In this document: one piece after another, positions 22,281 to 32,726 of the stretch
How the letters are laid out: the number at the start of each line of letters is the position of its first letter
Position numbering within the stretch: the first letter of the stretch is position 1
Origin: Litoditis marina
Taxonomy: Eukaryota; Nematoda; Chromadorea; Rhabditida; Rhabditidae
DNA: 64,000 nt
Direction: 5' to 3'
Assembly (NCBI GenBank): GCA_964036275.1
Contig: OZ038436.1
Span: 8,871,256-8,935,255 of the forward strand
Made by a program: the position numbers and the translations under genes
Notes under the pieces: generated by a model
What the model saw: the letters and a program-made list of their open reading frames with translations, nothing else
What the model was told of the DNA's origin: nothing
Databases searched by the model: none

Positions 22281-23481
22281 GTTCCGACCGGAAACCTGAA
22301 CTGGTAACATAAAAAAGGTTACCATAAACCGTTAAGGTTATCAAAAAACTTGTTTAGATGTAGAACTCACCGTATATTCACCTATATCAAACCACTCCAG
22401 ATGGTAACAATCTTTTCCAACTTCTTCATTGGTATAGTTATTTTCCTTCCTACTGAGACTACTGACTTCTAATAACGTCTCCGTTTGATATTGAAGTGTC
22501 CATTCGAATAGTTCAGTATGTTCATTTTGCTTTGCTCACGATTTCTGAGACAGCTTCAAATGTGAAAAGTGTAGTAACAAAGTAAGTCAAATATTTCAAG
22601 CGGTTCCTCATCCTTTTTACAACACGTGAACAGAACGAATCATTCGAAAACACGAGTTTTCTTTGAAAAAAACAGCCATCCGAAGTCTTTGAGATGATTC
22701 CAAAAAGTCTAATTGCCATAACTCAGAACGATTAGCGCTAATTTTCTGCAAATGGCCAGCTACAAACACAAGAGAGCATGCAGGTCAATGACACGCAGAC
22801 AGGCTGAGACAGTCTGCGTCTCTCTGACCTGCACACTCTCTCGCCCCGCATCGCTCAATCAATCGAGCCCTCTGCTGTCTTTATGGGGAAAATGGCGACT
22901 ATATGTCTAACCGGTTTTTTGGTGACCCTTGTTCGGGTTAGCTTTCAGGTGACCGGCATATACTGACCTGAAATGGAAAACAGGTTACCTGGTTTTCCGG
23001 AAGTGAAATGTGGTGGTGATGAAATGCTTCAGTTTGAACGGTAACAGGAATGATTGTGGAGTATAAGTTCACCTACTGGTTACCTGTGAGATAACCTGAG
23101 ATGCATCAGAGTACTCACAATGTTGAACCAAATAACTGCGGAAATTGTTGAGAATGAAAATTATTCATGACTTCATTTCAAATCACCGGCGACTAAAATT
23201 TGAAAACTGCTATCTAAATCTCGAATCGAACCGCCGGAGAGCCACATTAATTAACAAGAGGCATAATGGCACGTGCATATTCTACTTTTCGAAGAAAAAA
23301 AACAAGAAAAGAACTTTTGTTGTAATAAAATGAGTTTGGTTCGCTCTAGCAAACACAGTTTGCTATCGCGTTTCCGGTTATTAATCTAGATCTTTTCGAG
23401 TTAATAAATCTTCTCTAACCTACCCAACTCCAATAGTTTCGGAAAACAGAGAAGTACTAGCGCGCAAAGTGTACTTCTCGC

Positions 23482-23513
23482 CTATATATAGTTCGTGCAA
23501 CACTGAAGCGCGC
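23482..23513 (-). promoter_or_regulatory. PSE-like plus TATA module, type 3
   Basis: Minus strand: GCGCGCTTCAGTGTTGCAC, GAAC, TATATATAGGCGAGAAG. Confidence 0.45.
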
Positions 23514-23804
23514 AAAAATTGCAATATCCATGAGCAGTATTTATCAAATGTAATTCAATTCGTGAAAAAAGGACCAACGCTATAAGCATTTTCGTTCAAA
23601 TTTTGTTGTTATTGTTCAGTATGTAAACTTGCAAACGCTCAAGAATTCGTAGAAAAGTCCGAATGGAGAAAATGTTCAGAGATTTTGATAGAGTTTTATA
23701 GAGAACGGGGGAAAATATTCCAGATACGCTAATTGGCTGTACAAATGCGTTTCATACCAATTCTAAACTTAGAGCGGCAGTAACGTTTATTTTGTGTTGC
23801 TCAG

Positions 23805-23838
23805 TCTATATAAAGTACGTGCAACACTGAATCACTTA
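23805..23838 (-). promoter_or_regulatory. PSE-like plus TATA module, type 3
   Basis: Minus strand: TAAGTGATTCAGTGTTGCAC, GTACTT, TATATAGAC. The GC-rich left end is weakened in this copy. Confidence 0.4.
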
Positions 23839-23968
23839 GATTGGAGCGTCTCATATTATCATATAGGGAAATACGGAACATCTCTGATAGTTTACTTTTT
23901 CTATAACATGCTGAAAACACGACATTGAAGAGAATAACCACATATTTTCTTCTCTGCTAAGTATAGTC

Positions 23969-24170
23969 TTTTTCATTCCTACTGCGGCTCGTACAGTAGG
24001 ATTACAAAACTTCCGAGCCGTTGCAAAAAATTTCCGAACCTCCTTCTCGTTCTCAGGTACAGTAAATATACGAGGGGATTTTTGATGAACTAAATGTTCA
24101 GCTCCACAAAAGCTTTCGGAAAGTTTGTAAGGTTACTGTAAGAGTCTCAGTAGGAATGGTGTGAACTATA
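23969..24170. mobile_element. TIR element, family M2
   Basis: Ends TCATTCCTACT and AGTCTCAGTAGGAATG are inverted, flanked by TATAGT and ACTATA. The copy at 40752-40970 has the same ends and a related interior (TACAGTAACCTTACAAAC). Short TA-type flanks suggest a mariner/Tc-like MITE; the superfamily is an inference. Confidence 0.7.
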
Positions 24171-24196
24171 TAATACGTGCAACACTGGACCGCGCG
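24166..24196 (-). promoter_or_regulatory. PSE-like plus TATA module, type 3, abutting MITE M2
   Basis: Minus strand: CGCGCGGTCCAGTGTTGCAC, GTAT, TATATAG. The TATA overlaps the right flank of the M2 element, so all sequence downstream of TATA here is MITE sequence. Confidence 0.45.
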
Positions 24197-24775
24197 ATGA
24201 AGACTTTTAAGGATTTAGCCATGTTTGCCCGAAACCACGGTTACCGCTGAAGCTGACAGTTAATGAACTAGTTTTGTATTATATTGCAGGAAACCAGTTT
24301 TCTATTTTAGGGTACCAACCGGTCACTTGAATTGGTAACCGGGAAGATGTTTTACGAATTGTTTAGACCTATAACTTACCGCATACAGATTCAGCCCCTT
24401 CTCGAACTGGCAGTATGGTCGCTCTGGAACTGAGTTACAATCTCGGTTACCCAGCCACGTAATCTGAAATGAGTTACTTATAATAAAGTTAGAATTAAGT
24501 TGAATGAATAAATAGAGGTTTTCAGCTATATTGACTTATATTTACTCACACCAAATATGAGTTGCAGGTTAGGAAACTTCTTTCAACTACGTAAAACCGT
24601 TGAAACAGTTATGGACTATTGCATTCTATCTTGGCTTCCTCTAAAAAAGTGTTCGAATCTATTTTGAGAGAAAAAGTTTAAATTTCCATTAAAGAACAGA
24701 AGAGTCTCGTAACATTCGAAGTATCTTTCTTAGTAGAAATTATGCGAAGTAGAATTCATTTGTTTTAAAGGACGC

Positions 24776-24972
24776 CAGACACCAATATGGAGAGATCGGG
24801 TTTTGACCCGCGGAGAATCGAGTTCTGACCCAGGGACATTTTGTACAACCATCTAACCTCTCCTCATTCGCGTTATGTCTCGTCCCACAGCGCGCTATGC
24901 TAATCTATAATAATTATTATGAGCGCCATAACAATTATTATAAGCGCCATATTTCTTCATTGGTGTCTTACT
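24776..24972. mobile_element. Possible inverted-repeat element
   Basis: GACACCAATATGG on the left and CCATATTTCTTCATTGGTGTC on the right are imperfect inverted repeats. The interior contains AATAATTATTATGAGCGCC repeated in varied form. Borders are uncertain. Confidence 0.4.
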
Positions 24973-26499
24973 TCTTTAACAGCGTGTGAGAAAAAGTTGC
25001 ACATCTTCTCTATACGGTACAACACTCGCTTTCTCTTGGTTCTGTTTTCAAAGCTCATTTTACCGGTGTAGAATAACAAATGTGCTGGTGTGAATTAATG
25101 TTTTTACTCTTTCGATTCTGGGCTGCTCATTTGGAAAGAAAGCTACCGTAACGCCGGTCATTTTTCTAAGCTACAGTAACCTGAAACGCTAGTTGATTCC
25201 CTAGTTGATATCAACACTGGGTTTTTCTACTATCTACTAGCGTTCAGGCTTTTGTGGGAAGAAGACACTACCGAAGGCCCACAAGCGACATTATATACAG
25301 GCAGTGCATCACTCAAACGCGTGTAGCTACAACACTCCCTATTTCTCGGTAAAGTATTTATTACACTTAACTTTTTTTTATTATAGCTTCGCTAGTTTAT
25401 AGCACAAGTTTTGATACTTTGTCTTGTAAACTTAGATAAAATGAAGTATTACCGATTCACCTTTATCAGCTAATAGTTCTTTAAAAGATTCCAACATGCG
25501 TTTCATATAAATTTAATCATTAACTTCCTATCGAAAATGGATACTAAAGGTGTGGGCAATTGTAAGGGGAGTTTACAGCTACAAAGTGAAAGTCAATCAT
25601 AAGTTAACCGCATATTTTCAACGCAGACATCAACACCTTGTAGTTTGTAGGAACCAACAATCATAAACTCCTAATATACTCGAGCGACTGATTCCATAGA
25701 AACGCATCGCTCAAGCGTGGTTCAATGCAACACACAGTCTACTTAATGAGACCAACTACAGCTTTTGCGTTTATTTTTGTTTTTCAATTCGGAATAATGA
25801 AACTATTAGTTTTTGTATGAGCTAGCATTTCATAAAATTGTCATAAAATTTTCCAAATTTGTAGCCAACCTTTCCTTACTATTCTCTCGAACGTATCTTT
25901 TCAGCCAAACTTCTGGATTAGGTCAAACTTAACCCAGCGATTCACCTATCGATATCTTGTTTTGTAAAAGACAGTACATATTTTGAACAGAAATTTCCGG
26001 GAGAACTTCAGTACTTCAGCTATGAAAGTTTGTGTTCTATTAGTTTTTATTTCGAATTTATGAAGGTTGTTATTCAAAAGTAGGCTACAGCGCTCATACA
26101 TTATGATTAGTTTCGATTTATTTGTAGTGTAACCGTCCTATTGAATTTAAGTCACACAATCGTTCTTTTCTAGGGCTCAAGGATTGGACCTGTTTGCACT
26201 TCTTAAATATAATAAGTGAAACACGCAACTGCGCCTGTATAGTGTGCAGCTTCTCTGTGACGAATAGTGCTTTGTACCAGGTATACATTTCTGGTAATTA
26301 ATAACTACACAAATGTTGACGTATATGCAATACTAACTTGTTCCATTGTAGCTTCGACTAGTTTTGAGCTAAAATAAGGTGAATCACAAAATTCTTTTCA
26401 TCTTTTTCGAACCAAAAAGATTCTGGAAAATGAACTGAAAAAAGAATTTGAAAACGAGAGGGTTCCTTCTAGCGAACTCATTAACGAGCTTCCATTTGT

Positions 26500-26532
26500 T
26501 ATATAGCAGGCATGCTACACTCAACCGCGCTA
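26500..26532 (-). promoter_or_regulatory. PSE-like plus TATA module
   Basis: Minus strand: TTAGCGCGGTTGAGTG, TAGCAT, GCCTGC, TATATAAC. Flanks match none of the other subfamilies. Confidence 0.45.
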
Positions 26533-27741
26533 ACTCACTTCCCGAGAACACGAGCCGCGAACAATTTGAAAAAGGGTCCCTAATACTGAATAAACACATC
26601 CTAGAACTGTTGAAAAAAATTGTCCCATGAATGGTCCATTCTAGTTAGATTTGCGAAAACAGAAAAGGTTCGAATTTCCTATTTGGCTTAATTGATTGCG
26701 AACTTTCCTCAAACTTGAATGGAACACACATATTGCTGCTGAAACCGAATAAAAAGCAACGAATATATTGGATTCAAATGCGGATTCGATTTCTTATCCG
26801 ACAGACACTGAACCTATAGAAATTCAGGAACAGCTGGGTTTTGAATAGAGTACCCAACCTCTTTTTTGTGTGTGTTTTTAATTTCGTGACGGACGTCCAG
26901 CAAACTAATTTACACTAATAGTATCAACTTGCAATGCTTCAATTCACGGACGTACAGTAAATGTCTGTTTCTCACCAACTCAAGAGATGAGTTTTTCTGG
27001 GTAATATCTAATACGTCCATAATTATCCTATCAATATGTTTAATATGATAAGGCCTTCAGTGGCTCAGTATGAGTGTGAGGAAGGAGTAAGAAGTCGTTT
27101 CTGTTTTCTCCCCCTCTTATTCCATGGTTTTCTCTTCTAGCTTTTCATCCATATCTTTTTCTCTACTAGTGTCTTCAAGTTAAATCATTATCATCTTCCT
27201 CTCTTTTTTGGATCTTTTCCTCCTTCTTTTTTCCATGTACCATTCCCTCTCATTTTTCAGTTAAAACTGAATCTCTCTCTCCCTCAATACCGTGTTAACT
27301 TTAAGGGTAGTGAAAAGCCAATCTTTTCGGAAAAAAAAGTTTGACCTATGTAAAGTTTTGCTATTATTTAGAACAACTAAAACAGCTATAACACTAATCC
27401 AACTAAGTTTTAGAATATCTTGTTTTTTCTCGACTCGAGTGTGCATTGAGTTGAACAACCTCACAAACCAGATTGTATAGTCGATGCCAACGGAAAGGCG
27501 GGAGGGTACTGTGTATCTCACTTTCCGCTGTGTACGCACACATGTCTTGGATTCCAAAACTTGCCCCTAAAGTTAGCTTAGTAATTAGTGTGAATCTATG
27601 TGAGATATTTTCAAATCAGTGACTTGGGATGAAATTGTTCGTAACTTGACAAAATGATCGACTCATTATTTCCCATTTGAATGAGAAATGAACTTATGAA
27701 GCTGATAGCCTGGAAGCATTGAACACATTATTTTCCTTCTT

Positions 27742-27775
27742 ATATATAGAAACGGTGCCACATTCAACCGCGCTT
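27742..27775 (-). promoter_or_regulatory. PSE-like plus TATA module, type 1
   Basis: Same core as 6568-6600, and TGTTCAAT is kept. The next 25 nt differ from the 6.57-kb copy by substitutions and a deletion. Confidence 0.45.
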
Positions 27776-28531
27776 AGCCTAAGGTACGTTGCTGGCGAAC
27801 CTTTTTCGTTTTGTTACGTTTTCTGTTTGGTTTTTACTACAAATCTTTCAAACTGCTCAATGAAGGTTTCTTCTGATTTTAATTGGAAGAATATTCATTT
27901 GAAAGTTCAACTGCGCAACTTCGATGATAAAATTCATCAAAAAGAACATACAAAAGAATTCGTACATTTTTTTCTCTCCATCTCTCCCTCCATGTCTGCC
28001 TCTCTCTCTCTAGCTCTTTATTCATGTCTTTCTCTCTCTTTTCTTGTTTTTCACTGTTATTCTCTCTCAGACGCTCTCTCTCTCTCCATCTCTTTTCTTG
28101 TTCTCCCTCTCTGTCTTCATCTCTCTATCTCTTTCTTCCGTTTCTCTTTCTTCTCTCCATCTTTCAGACACATGAACATTTCCGTTGTCTCTCGTCCCTC
28201 GTCCGGTGTCCGCATAGGTTTGAATGAAACTACTGAACCAAACTGACAGAAATTTGGCACACGTGTGTGTCAAATTACAAATTACGTATTTATAAAATTT
28301 AATTTAACGTGAAAGTATGAAGTGGTTTCACGAACGTGCGTTGTGAACCTGTGCACACAAATGTACTGTTGTATTTTTATTGCACACTCATTCAAAACCT
28401 CGTATTGTTCACTTTTTGCTGAAAACGGTAAAACCGAACAAAACTAACAAACTCACTGGTTCATCACTTTTCACTAATTATCAATGGATATCAAAGAAGT
28501 TCGAACATTGAAATAAGTTTCTATCTCATAA

Positions 28532-28564
28532 TATATAGAAAGGGTGGCACATACAACCGCGCTT
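28532..28564 (-). promoter_or_regulatory. PSE-like plus TATA module, type 1
   Basis: Counterpart of 7386-7418: AAGCGCGGTTGTATG, TGCCAC, CCTTTC, TATATATT, with TTTCAAT downstream. Confidence 0.45.
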
Positions 28565-28922
28565 AAACTGAGATGCTTTGCTGAACAGAGGTTTTGTGAC
28601 GTGAAACATTACATATAGTATTTTTCATGCTGGTTTGAGTACGCAAACGATTATTTTTTTTCGTTTAGTTCGTTTAGTTCTAACTCCGACGGTACACGAA
28701 TAGATGAAAATGGAGAAGTTGTTTCCGAATAGTTTCTGTGGAGATTAAACGAGTTGTAGATAAATTATATTATGAGGGAAAGAAACAAATATGCGTTTCT
28801 CTGCGGGTGGCAACACTCAACAATTTCCCCGATTACCTAGAAATCGAACCAAAAAGTGGATAAACTTAGTTCAATTCAAGTATTTCCAGTTGTTCAAAAA
28901 TGGTCCAAACTAATATCCCGCT

Positions 28923-28957
28923 TATATAAAACACCTGCTGCATTGAGCCGTGGTTAC
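28923..28957 (-). promoter_or_regulatory. PSE-like plus TATA module, type 2 variant
   Basis: Minus strand: CGTAACCACGGCTCAATG, CAGCAG, GTGTTT, TATATAAGCGGGA. The closest relative is 31218-31255, inside the UTP20 3' introns; both share a GATATTRGTTTG stretch downstream. Confidence 0.4.
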
Positions 28958-29298
28958 GCGCTAGGAAATTAACTTTATAATATTTCAATATAATATGGAA
29001 ACTAAGTTTAACACGAATACAAGAGACACTAGTGCATTTAATTTCGTTTTAGAGAAGAACGCTTCTCAACTTTTCAAGATCTACATATGAAAACATGTGC
29101 AATGAAAAACGTTCAAATCTACGCCAAAGTTTAAGGTGAAATATTTTACATTACAAAATTTCCTGATTTTCATCTTGCTGTATTGAAAAAGCCGAAAACG
29201 ATCGAGATATAATACATCAGTGAAACGCACAACCGTTCTAATTTCTTATCTGAACAGTTTCGTCCAAAACTATATTAATTGTATAGTTTTTTGAGATT

Positions 29299-29570
29299 TT
29301 GAAGAAGCGTTATGAACCTGTGCACACAAATGTACTGTTCTATTTTTATTGCACACTCATTCAAAACCTCGTATTGTTCACTTTTTGCTGAAAACGGTAA
29401 AACCGAACAAAACTCACAAACTCACTGGTTCATCACTTTTCACTAATTATCAATGAGTATACAAGAAGTTCGAGAAGTAAAATCAGTTTCTCTCTCATAT
29501 TATATAGAAACGGTGCCACGTACAACGGCGCTTAGGCTGAGATGCTTTGCTGAACAGAGTTTTTGTGACC
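29299..29570. repeat. Third, partial copy of the segmental duplication
   Basis: Matches 7190-7440 from GTGCACACAAATGTACTG through the type 1 module at 29501-29533 (one base change, CGGCG for CGCGG). Confidence 0.8.
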
Positions 29571-29936
29571 CAAAACATCACGTTTAGTTCTGTTTCAAAT
29601 TGGTTTGAAAAATGGTTTGTTTTCTCTTCAAACCAACGATTTCGGTTCGATTTTAGTTCGGGGAAAGTTAATTTGAGAAGATATTGGCCATAATTTGACT
29701 AATTTGGGAAATTTTGCGAAACTAACATTGGCTGCATCTCGACAGAAATTATGCGGAAACAACTTCTTCATTTTCATCTATTTCGAAGTCCGAGCTTACT
29801 GAACCATTATAGCACTTCTCGCCTAAGTATAATACGTGCAACATTGGACCGCGAGTAGAATAATGCAATTTAAAAAGAAAAACCGCAGTTCATCTTTTTT
29901 TATTTCCTGAATATCAAAAATACCCAAAACTTTTCG

Positions 29937-29942
29937 CTTTAT
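29937..29942 (-). terminator. Candidate UTP20 polyadenylation signal
   Basis: The minus strand reads AATAAA about 285 bp after the UTP20 stop. A second candidate (AATAAAA) lies near 29908. Neither can be chosen from sequence alone. Confidence 0.35.
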
Positions 29943-30104
29943 TCTCCTTTGAATCAACGTAAAATAACCAACATTTACAATTCAACAACGGATTGAAAGT
30001 ATATTCGAATGACTCTCAGCTGATGAGAAAAACAAACAAAATGCTCAAAGCAACAGACAACAATCAATCAATATATTGTAACAAACAACATCAACAATAC
30101 ATCA

Positions 30105-30228
30105 TTTCTGATAACAAACATAGCTGGCAGAGAAATATAACCATAAAGTATAACAAACGCAATCTAAATACTAAAACACATGAAAAAAGTGGGAAATTAC
30201 CCGAAAAATCGATAACTCTCGGAATTTA
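30105..30228. repeat. UTP20 3' flank, source of the 4.2-kb duplicate
   Basis: Directly abuts the UTP20 stop (TTA complement at 30226-30228). Matches 4201-4330 in direct orientation. Confidence 0.75.
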
Positions 30229-32661
30229 TGCATCTTCATCTCGTTGAAGTCTTTGCTTTTCCAGATGCTTTCGCTTTCCAATTCGGTAGGGCTTCATGAC
30301 GTCCAACTTCCGTTTTCGGGACTCCACCTTCAAGTGAAACATTCAAATGAAATAACAACTACTGTGATATTTCGAGGTGAAATGAATATTCAGTTTCAAG
30401 TGTTGTATATCCCTTATTCAAAGTTTGTTCAACAGGTTATTCTCAGCATAACTTTCCTATTCAATACCAAAACAACCAGAATAGCCATTGAATTTTGCTA
30501 ACTTGGTGGAAAACACTCTAAATTCAACCTAAAGTAAGCTAAGTTCGAAAATCAAGACCAACCTTTTTGAGATTCTTCTTTCTCTTCATTTCTGCCGCCT
30601 GATCCGGTGCAGTTACGGCCAACTCCTGAAACATTCGCTCCAAATTCAACAATTCAAATTTTAGCATTAGCAATTGACATTCATTCAAAAACTAAAAAAT
30701 GTCTTGTATGAGCCAAATTTTGAAGCTGTTTCTATCTAGTTAACTATAATACGAGATAATTAACATACTTATCAAATATATCTATCACAACATTCTTCAC
30801 GTCGGAGTCGGAGCTCAAAACAACTCGAAATTCCAGATCTCAAGGACTTTAAACTCGAAAAGTTAAAAATTGTAATAGAAACAGATAAAGAAAGGGATTC
30901 AACTTTTCAAGTTGGGAGCTACTAAATTTTGTTACTTTGTGATTTCGTGACTGTGACTAACAGTACAATTACTCCTAGTTCATCCAATCAACTTTATCTT
31001 ATTCAAACTCATTCTGTTCAATTGATAATAATTCGTTTCTTCCACCCACCTTCAACTTCCTCTTTCTGTCCTCCGTCTTGAGGATACTTTCCTTCTGGCA
31101 GTCTGCCAACCTTCTACCGTACTCCTGTTCGCCCAGCTGATTCTTCAACACTTCTCCTATCTCAGAAGCCAAGTTACAAAGATCGTCCGTATCTGCAAAA
31201 CAAACCAATATCCCGCTTATATAAAACATCTGCTGCGCTGAACCGCGGTTACGCGCTAGGAAATTAACTTCTTCATCTAAATACAAACAGCAGAATACAG
31301 CCGGTGTCATTGCGTATTTAAAACCAAGCAATTAATCGATGCATGCAAATTATTGCAAAAAGGACACTTTCACCTAGAAGCTAACATTGTGCATTAAAAA
31401 CAAACATAACAACTACAAAAAAGGGTTTCCACGAATCGTGATCAAATTTGAAATTAACTATAAAGTAAATCTCATGCATAATTCTCAAATTCTACCCAAA
31501 GCGCATAATAGCCAAACTACAAACACAACAACCAATTGTATAAAACCACTTGTCCACCGTTTCCCAACTTTGCGCACTCGAATGTAGCGCCTTCCATATA
31601 AAAAGAACTGACTGGTGGCCGATTTTCTGTTCATCTCTCGCACGTAGAAGGGCAGGAAGGTGGAGACGACCAGCTCGTGGCGAGTCTCTCCCAAAGTCTC
31701 GCGAACTGCAAGGGCTGCCGCCAGTTTGAAGCAGGTCAGACGCTGAAAGCAAAGGGGAGTTGGTGGGGAAATAGAAGGTATCTTCTCTCTCTTCTCTTTC
31801 TTTCTCTCCATCTCTCTACATCTCTCCCTCTTGCTCTCTCTCTCTCTCTATCTCCCTCTCTCTTCTTTTTCTTTCTTTCTCTTACTCACTCTCTCTCTTC
31901 TCTCTCTACCCCTCCTTTTTCTATCTCTTCCTCCATCGTTGCCTTCAATACCTCTCTCTCTCTCTCCCTCTTTCTTTCTCTCCCTCTCATTTCTTTCTCT
32001 CTCTCCTTCCCCCTCTCTCCCAACCCACCTTCAGTGCTTCTTTCGGCTGATGACTTATCTCGTATCTGCAAATAGCTGCCAGTCTCTCCACGGCTGTCAC
32101 GAAATCCTCATCCGATAGGCCGGTTGTCAAGAAGACAATGTTCTTCGACGCCTGCAAATAAGGACAAAGTTAATGTACTTTCACCTAAACACTAAAACAC
32201 ATCAATTTTCTTTCAGACAAATTTCGAGCTTCTTTCTTATCTCTTAAACTTAAACGTTTATATAGTCCTACATTACATGATATTTATGTCTATATAGGAC
32301 TAGAAATGATACAAAAGCAACTAGGCTGTGGAAAACTGCCGGGAAAACTATCATCAATCAATAATACTTCTAAAAAACTATCAAAAATCGATGAAAATAC
32401 CTGTTGGGCGACGGCTTCACAGAGAAGTCTGTCCCTCAGCTGCCAGCACATCCAATCGATAATTTCCATGGCAGACGGACAACCGGCGCGCGGCTGCAAA
32501 AATCGATAATGTGAAATCACAAAAATCAATAACGGGAAATCAATAATGTAAATTCAATTTGAACGCAGCGTTTCTGGATACCATTATATTGTTATTGTGA
32601 CTCCAAGACATGAAGATCACAACTGTTTTATTTTACAGCAGACAAGCCTACAATGAATGGG

Positions 32662-32726
<65 letters not shown>

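Larger units (their letters stand above)
21955..24480. repeat. Clusters of GGTAACC-type palindromes
   Basis: Strings such as GTAACCTAACCGGTTACTGG and GGTTACCTGG recur at about 22040-22110, 22290-22345, 22900-23090 and 24310-24480, and again at 33770-33850 inside a UTP20 intron. They look like degraded copies of one repeat with internal palindromes. No gene seen. Confidence 0.5.
27507..28905. repeat. Segmental duplication copy B
   Basis: Direct-orientation partner of 4757-4874 plus 6420-7745. It lacks the 1.5-kb minisatellite insertion and so preserves the pre-insertion junction at about 27620. It includes a CT tract at 27965-28160 and two modules. Confidence 0.85.
10137..31255 (-). other. 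Array of minus-strand PSE-like plus TATA modules (list)
   Basis: Shared core on the minus strand: CGCGGTTGAATGT, then KGCAC, about 4-7 nt, then TATATA. Clear or likely copies (plus-strand spans): 6568-6600, 7386-7418, 10240-10270, 10677-10711, 11715-11750, 12609-12640, 13111-13148, 14215-14250, 14897-14930, 15634-15667, 17075-17110, 18000-18032, 18350-18384, 18723-18757, 19652-19686, 20041-20073, 20792-20830, 21310-21343, 21606-21636, 23482-23513, 23805-23838, 24166-24196, 25291-25323, 26207-26236, 26500-26532, 27742-27775, 28532-28564, 28923-28957, 29501-29533, 29826-29855, 31218-31255. Weaker copies without a good TATA: 13455-13479, 14456-14480, 17764-17787. Flanks fall into at least four unrelated-looking subfamilies, so the core appears selected or independently re-used. 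Function is inferred, not shown. Confidence 0.5.

Noticed and set aside
6568..31255. Modules as spliced-leader RNA genes
   Set aside because: No consistent leader followed by a GT donor and an Sm-type site was seen after TATA; the product region varies between copies.
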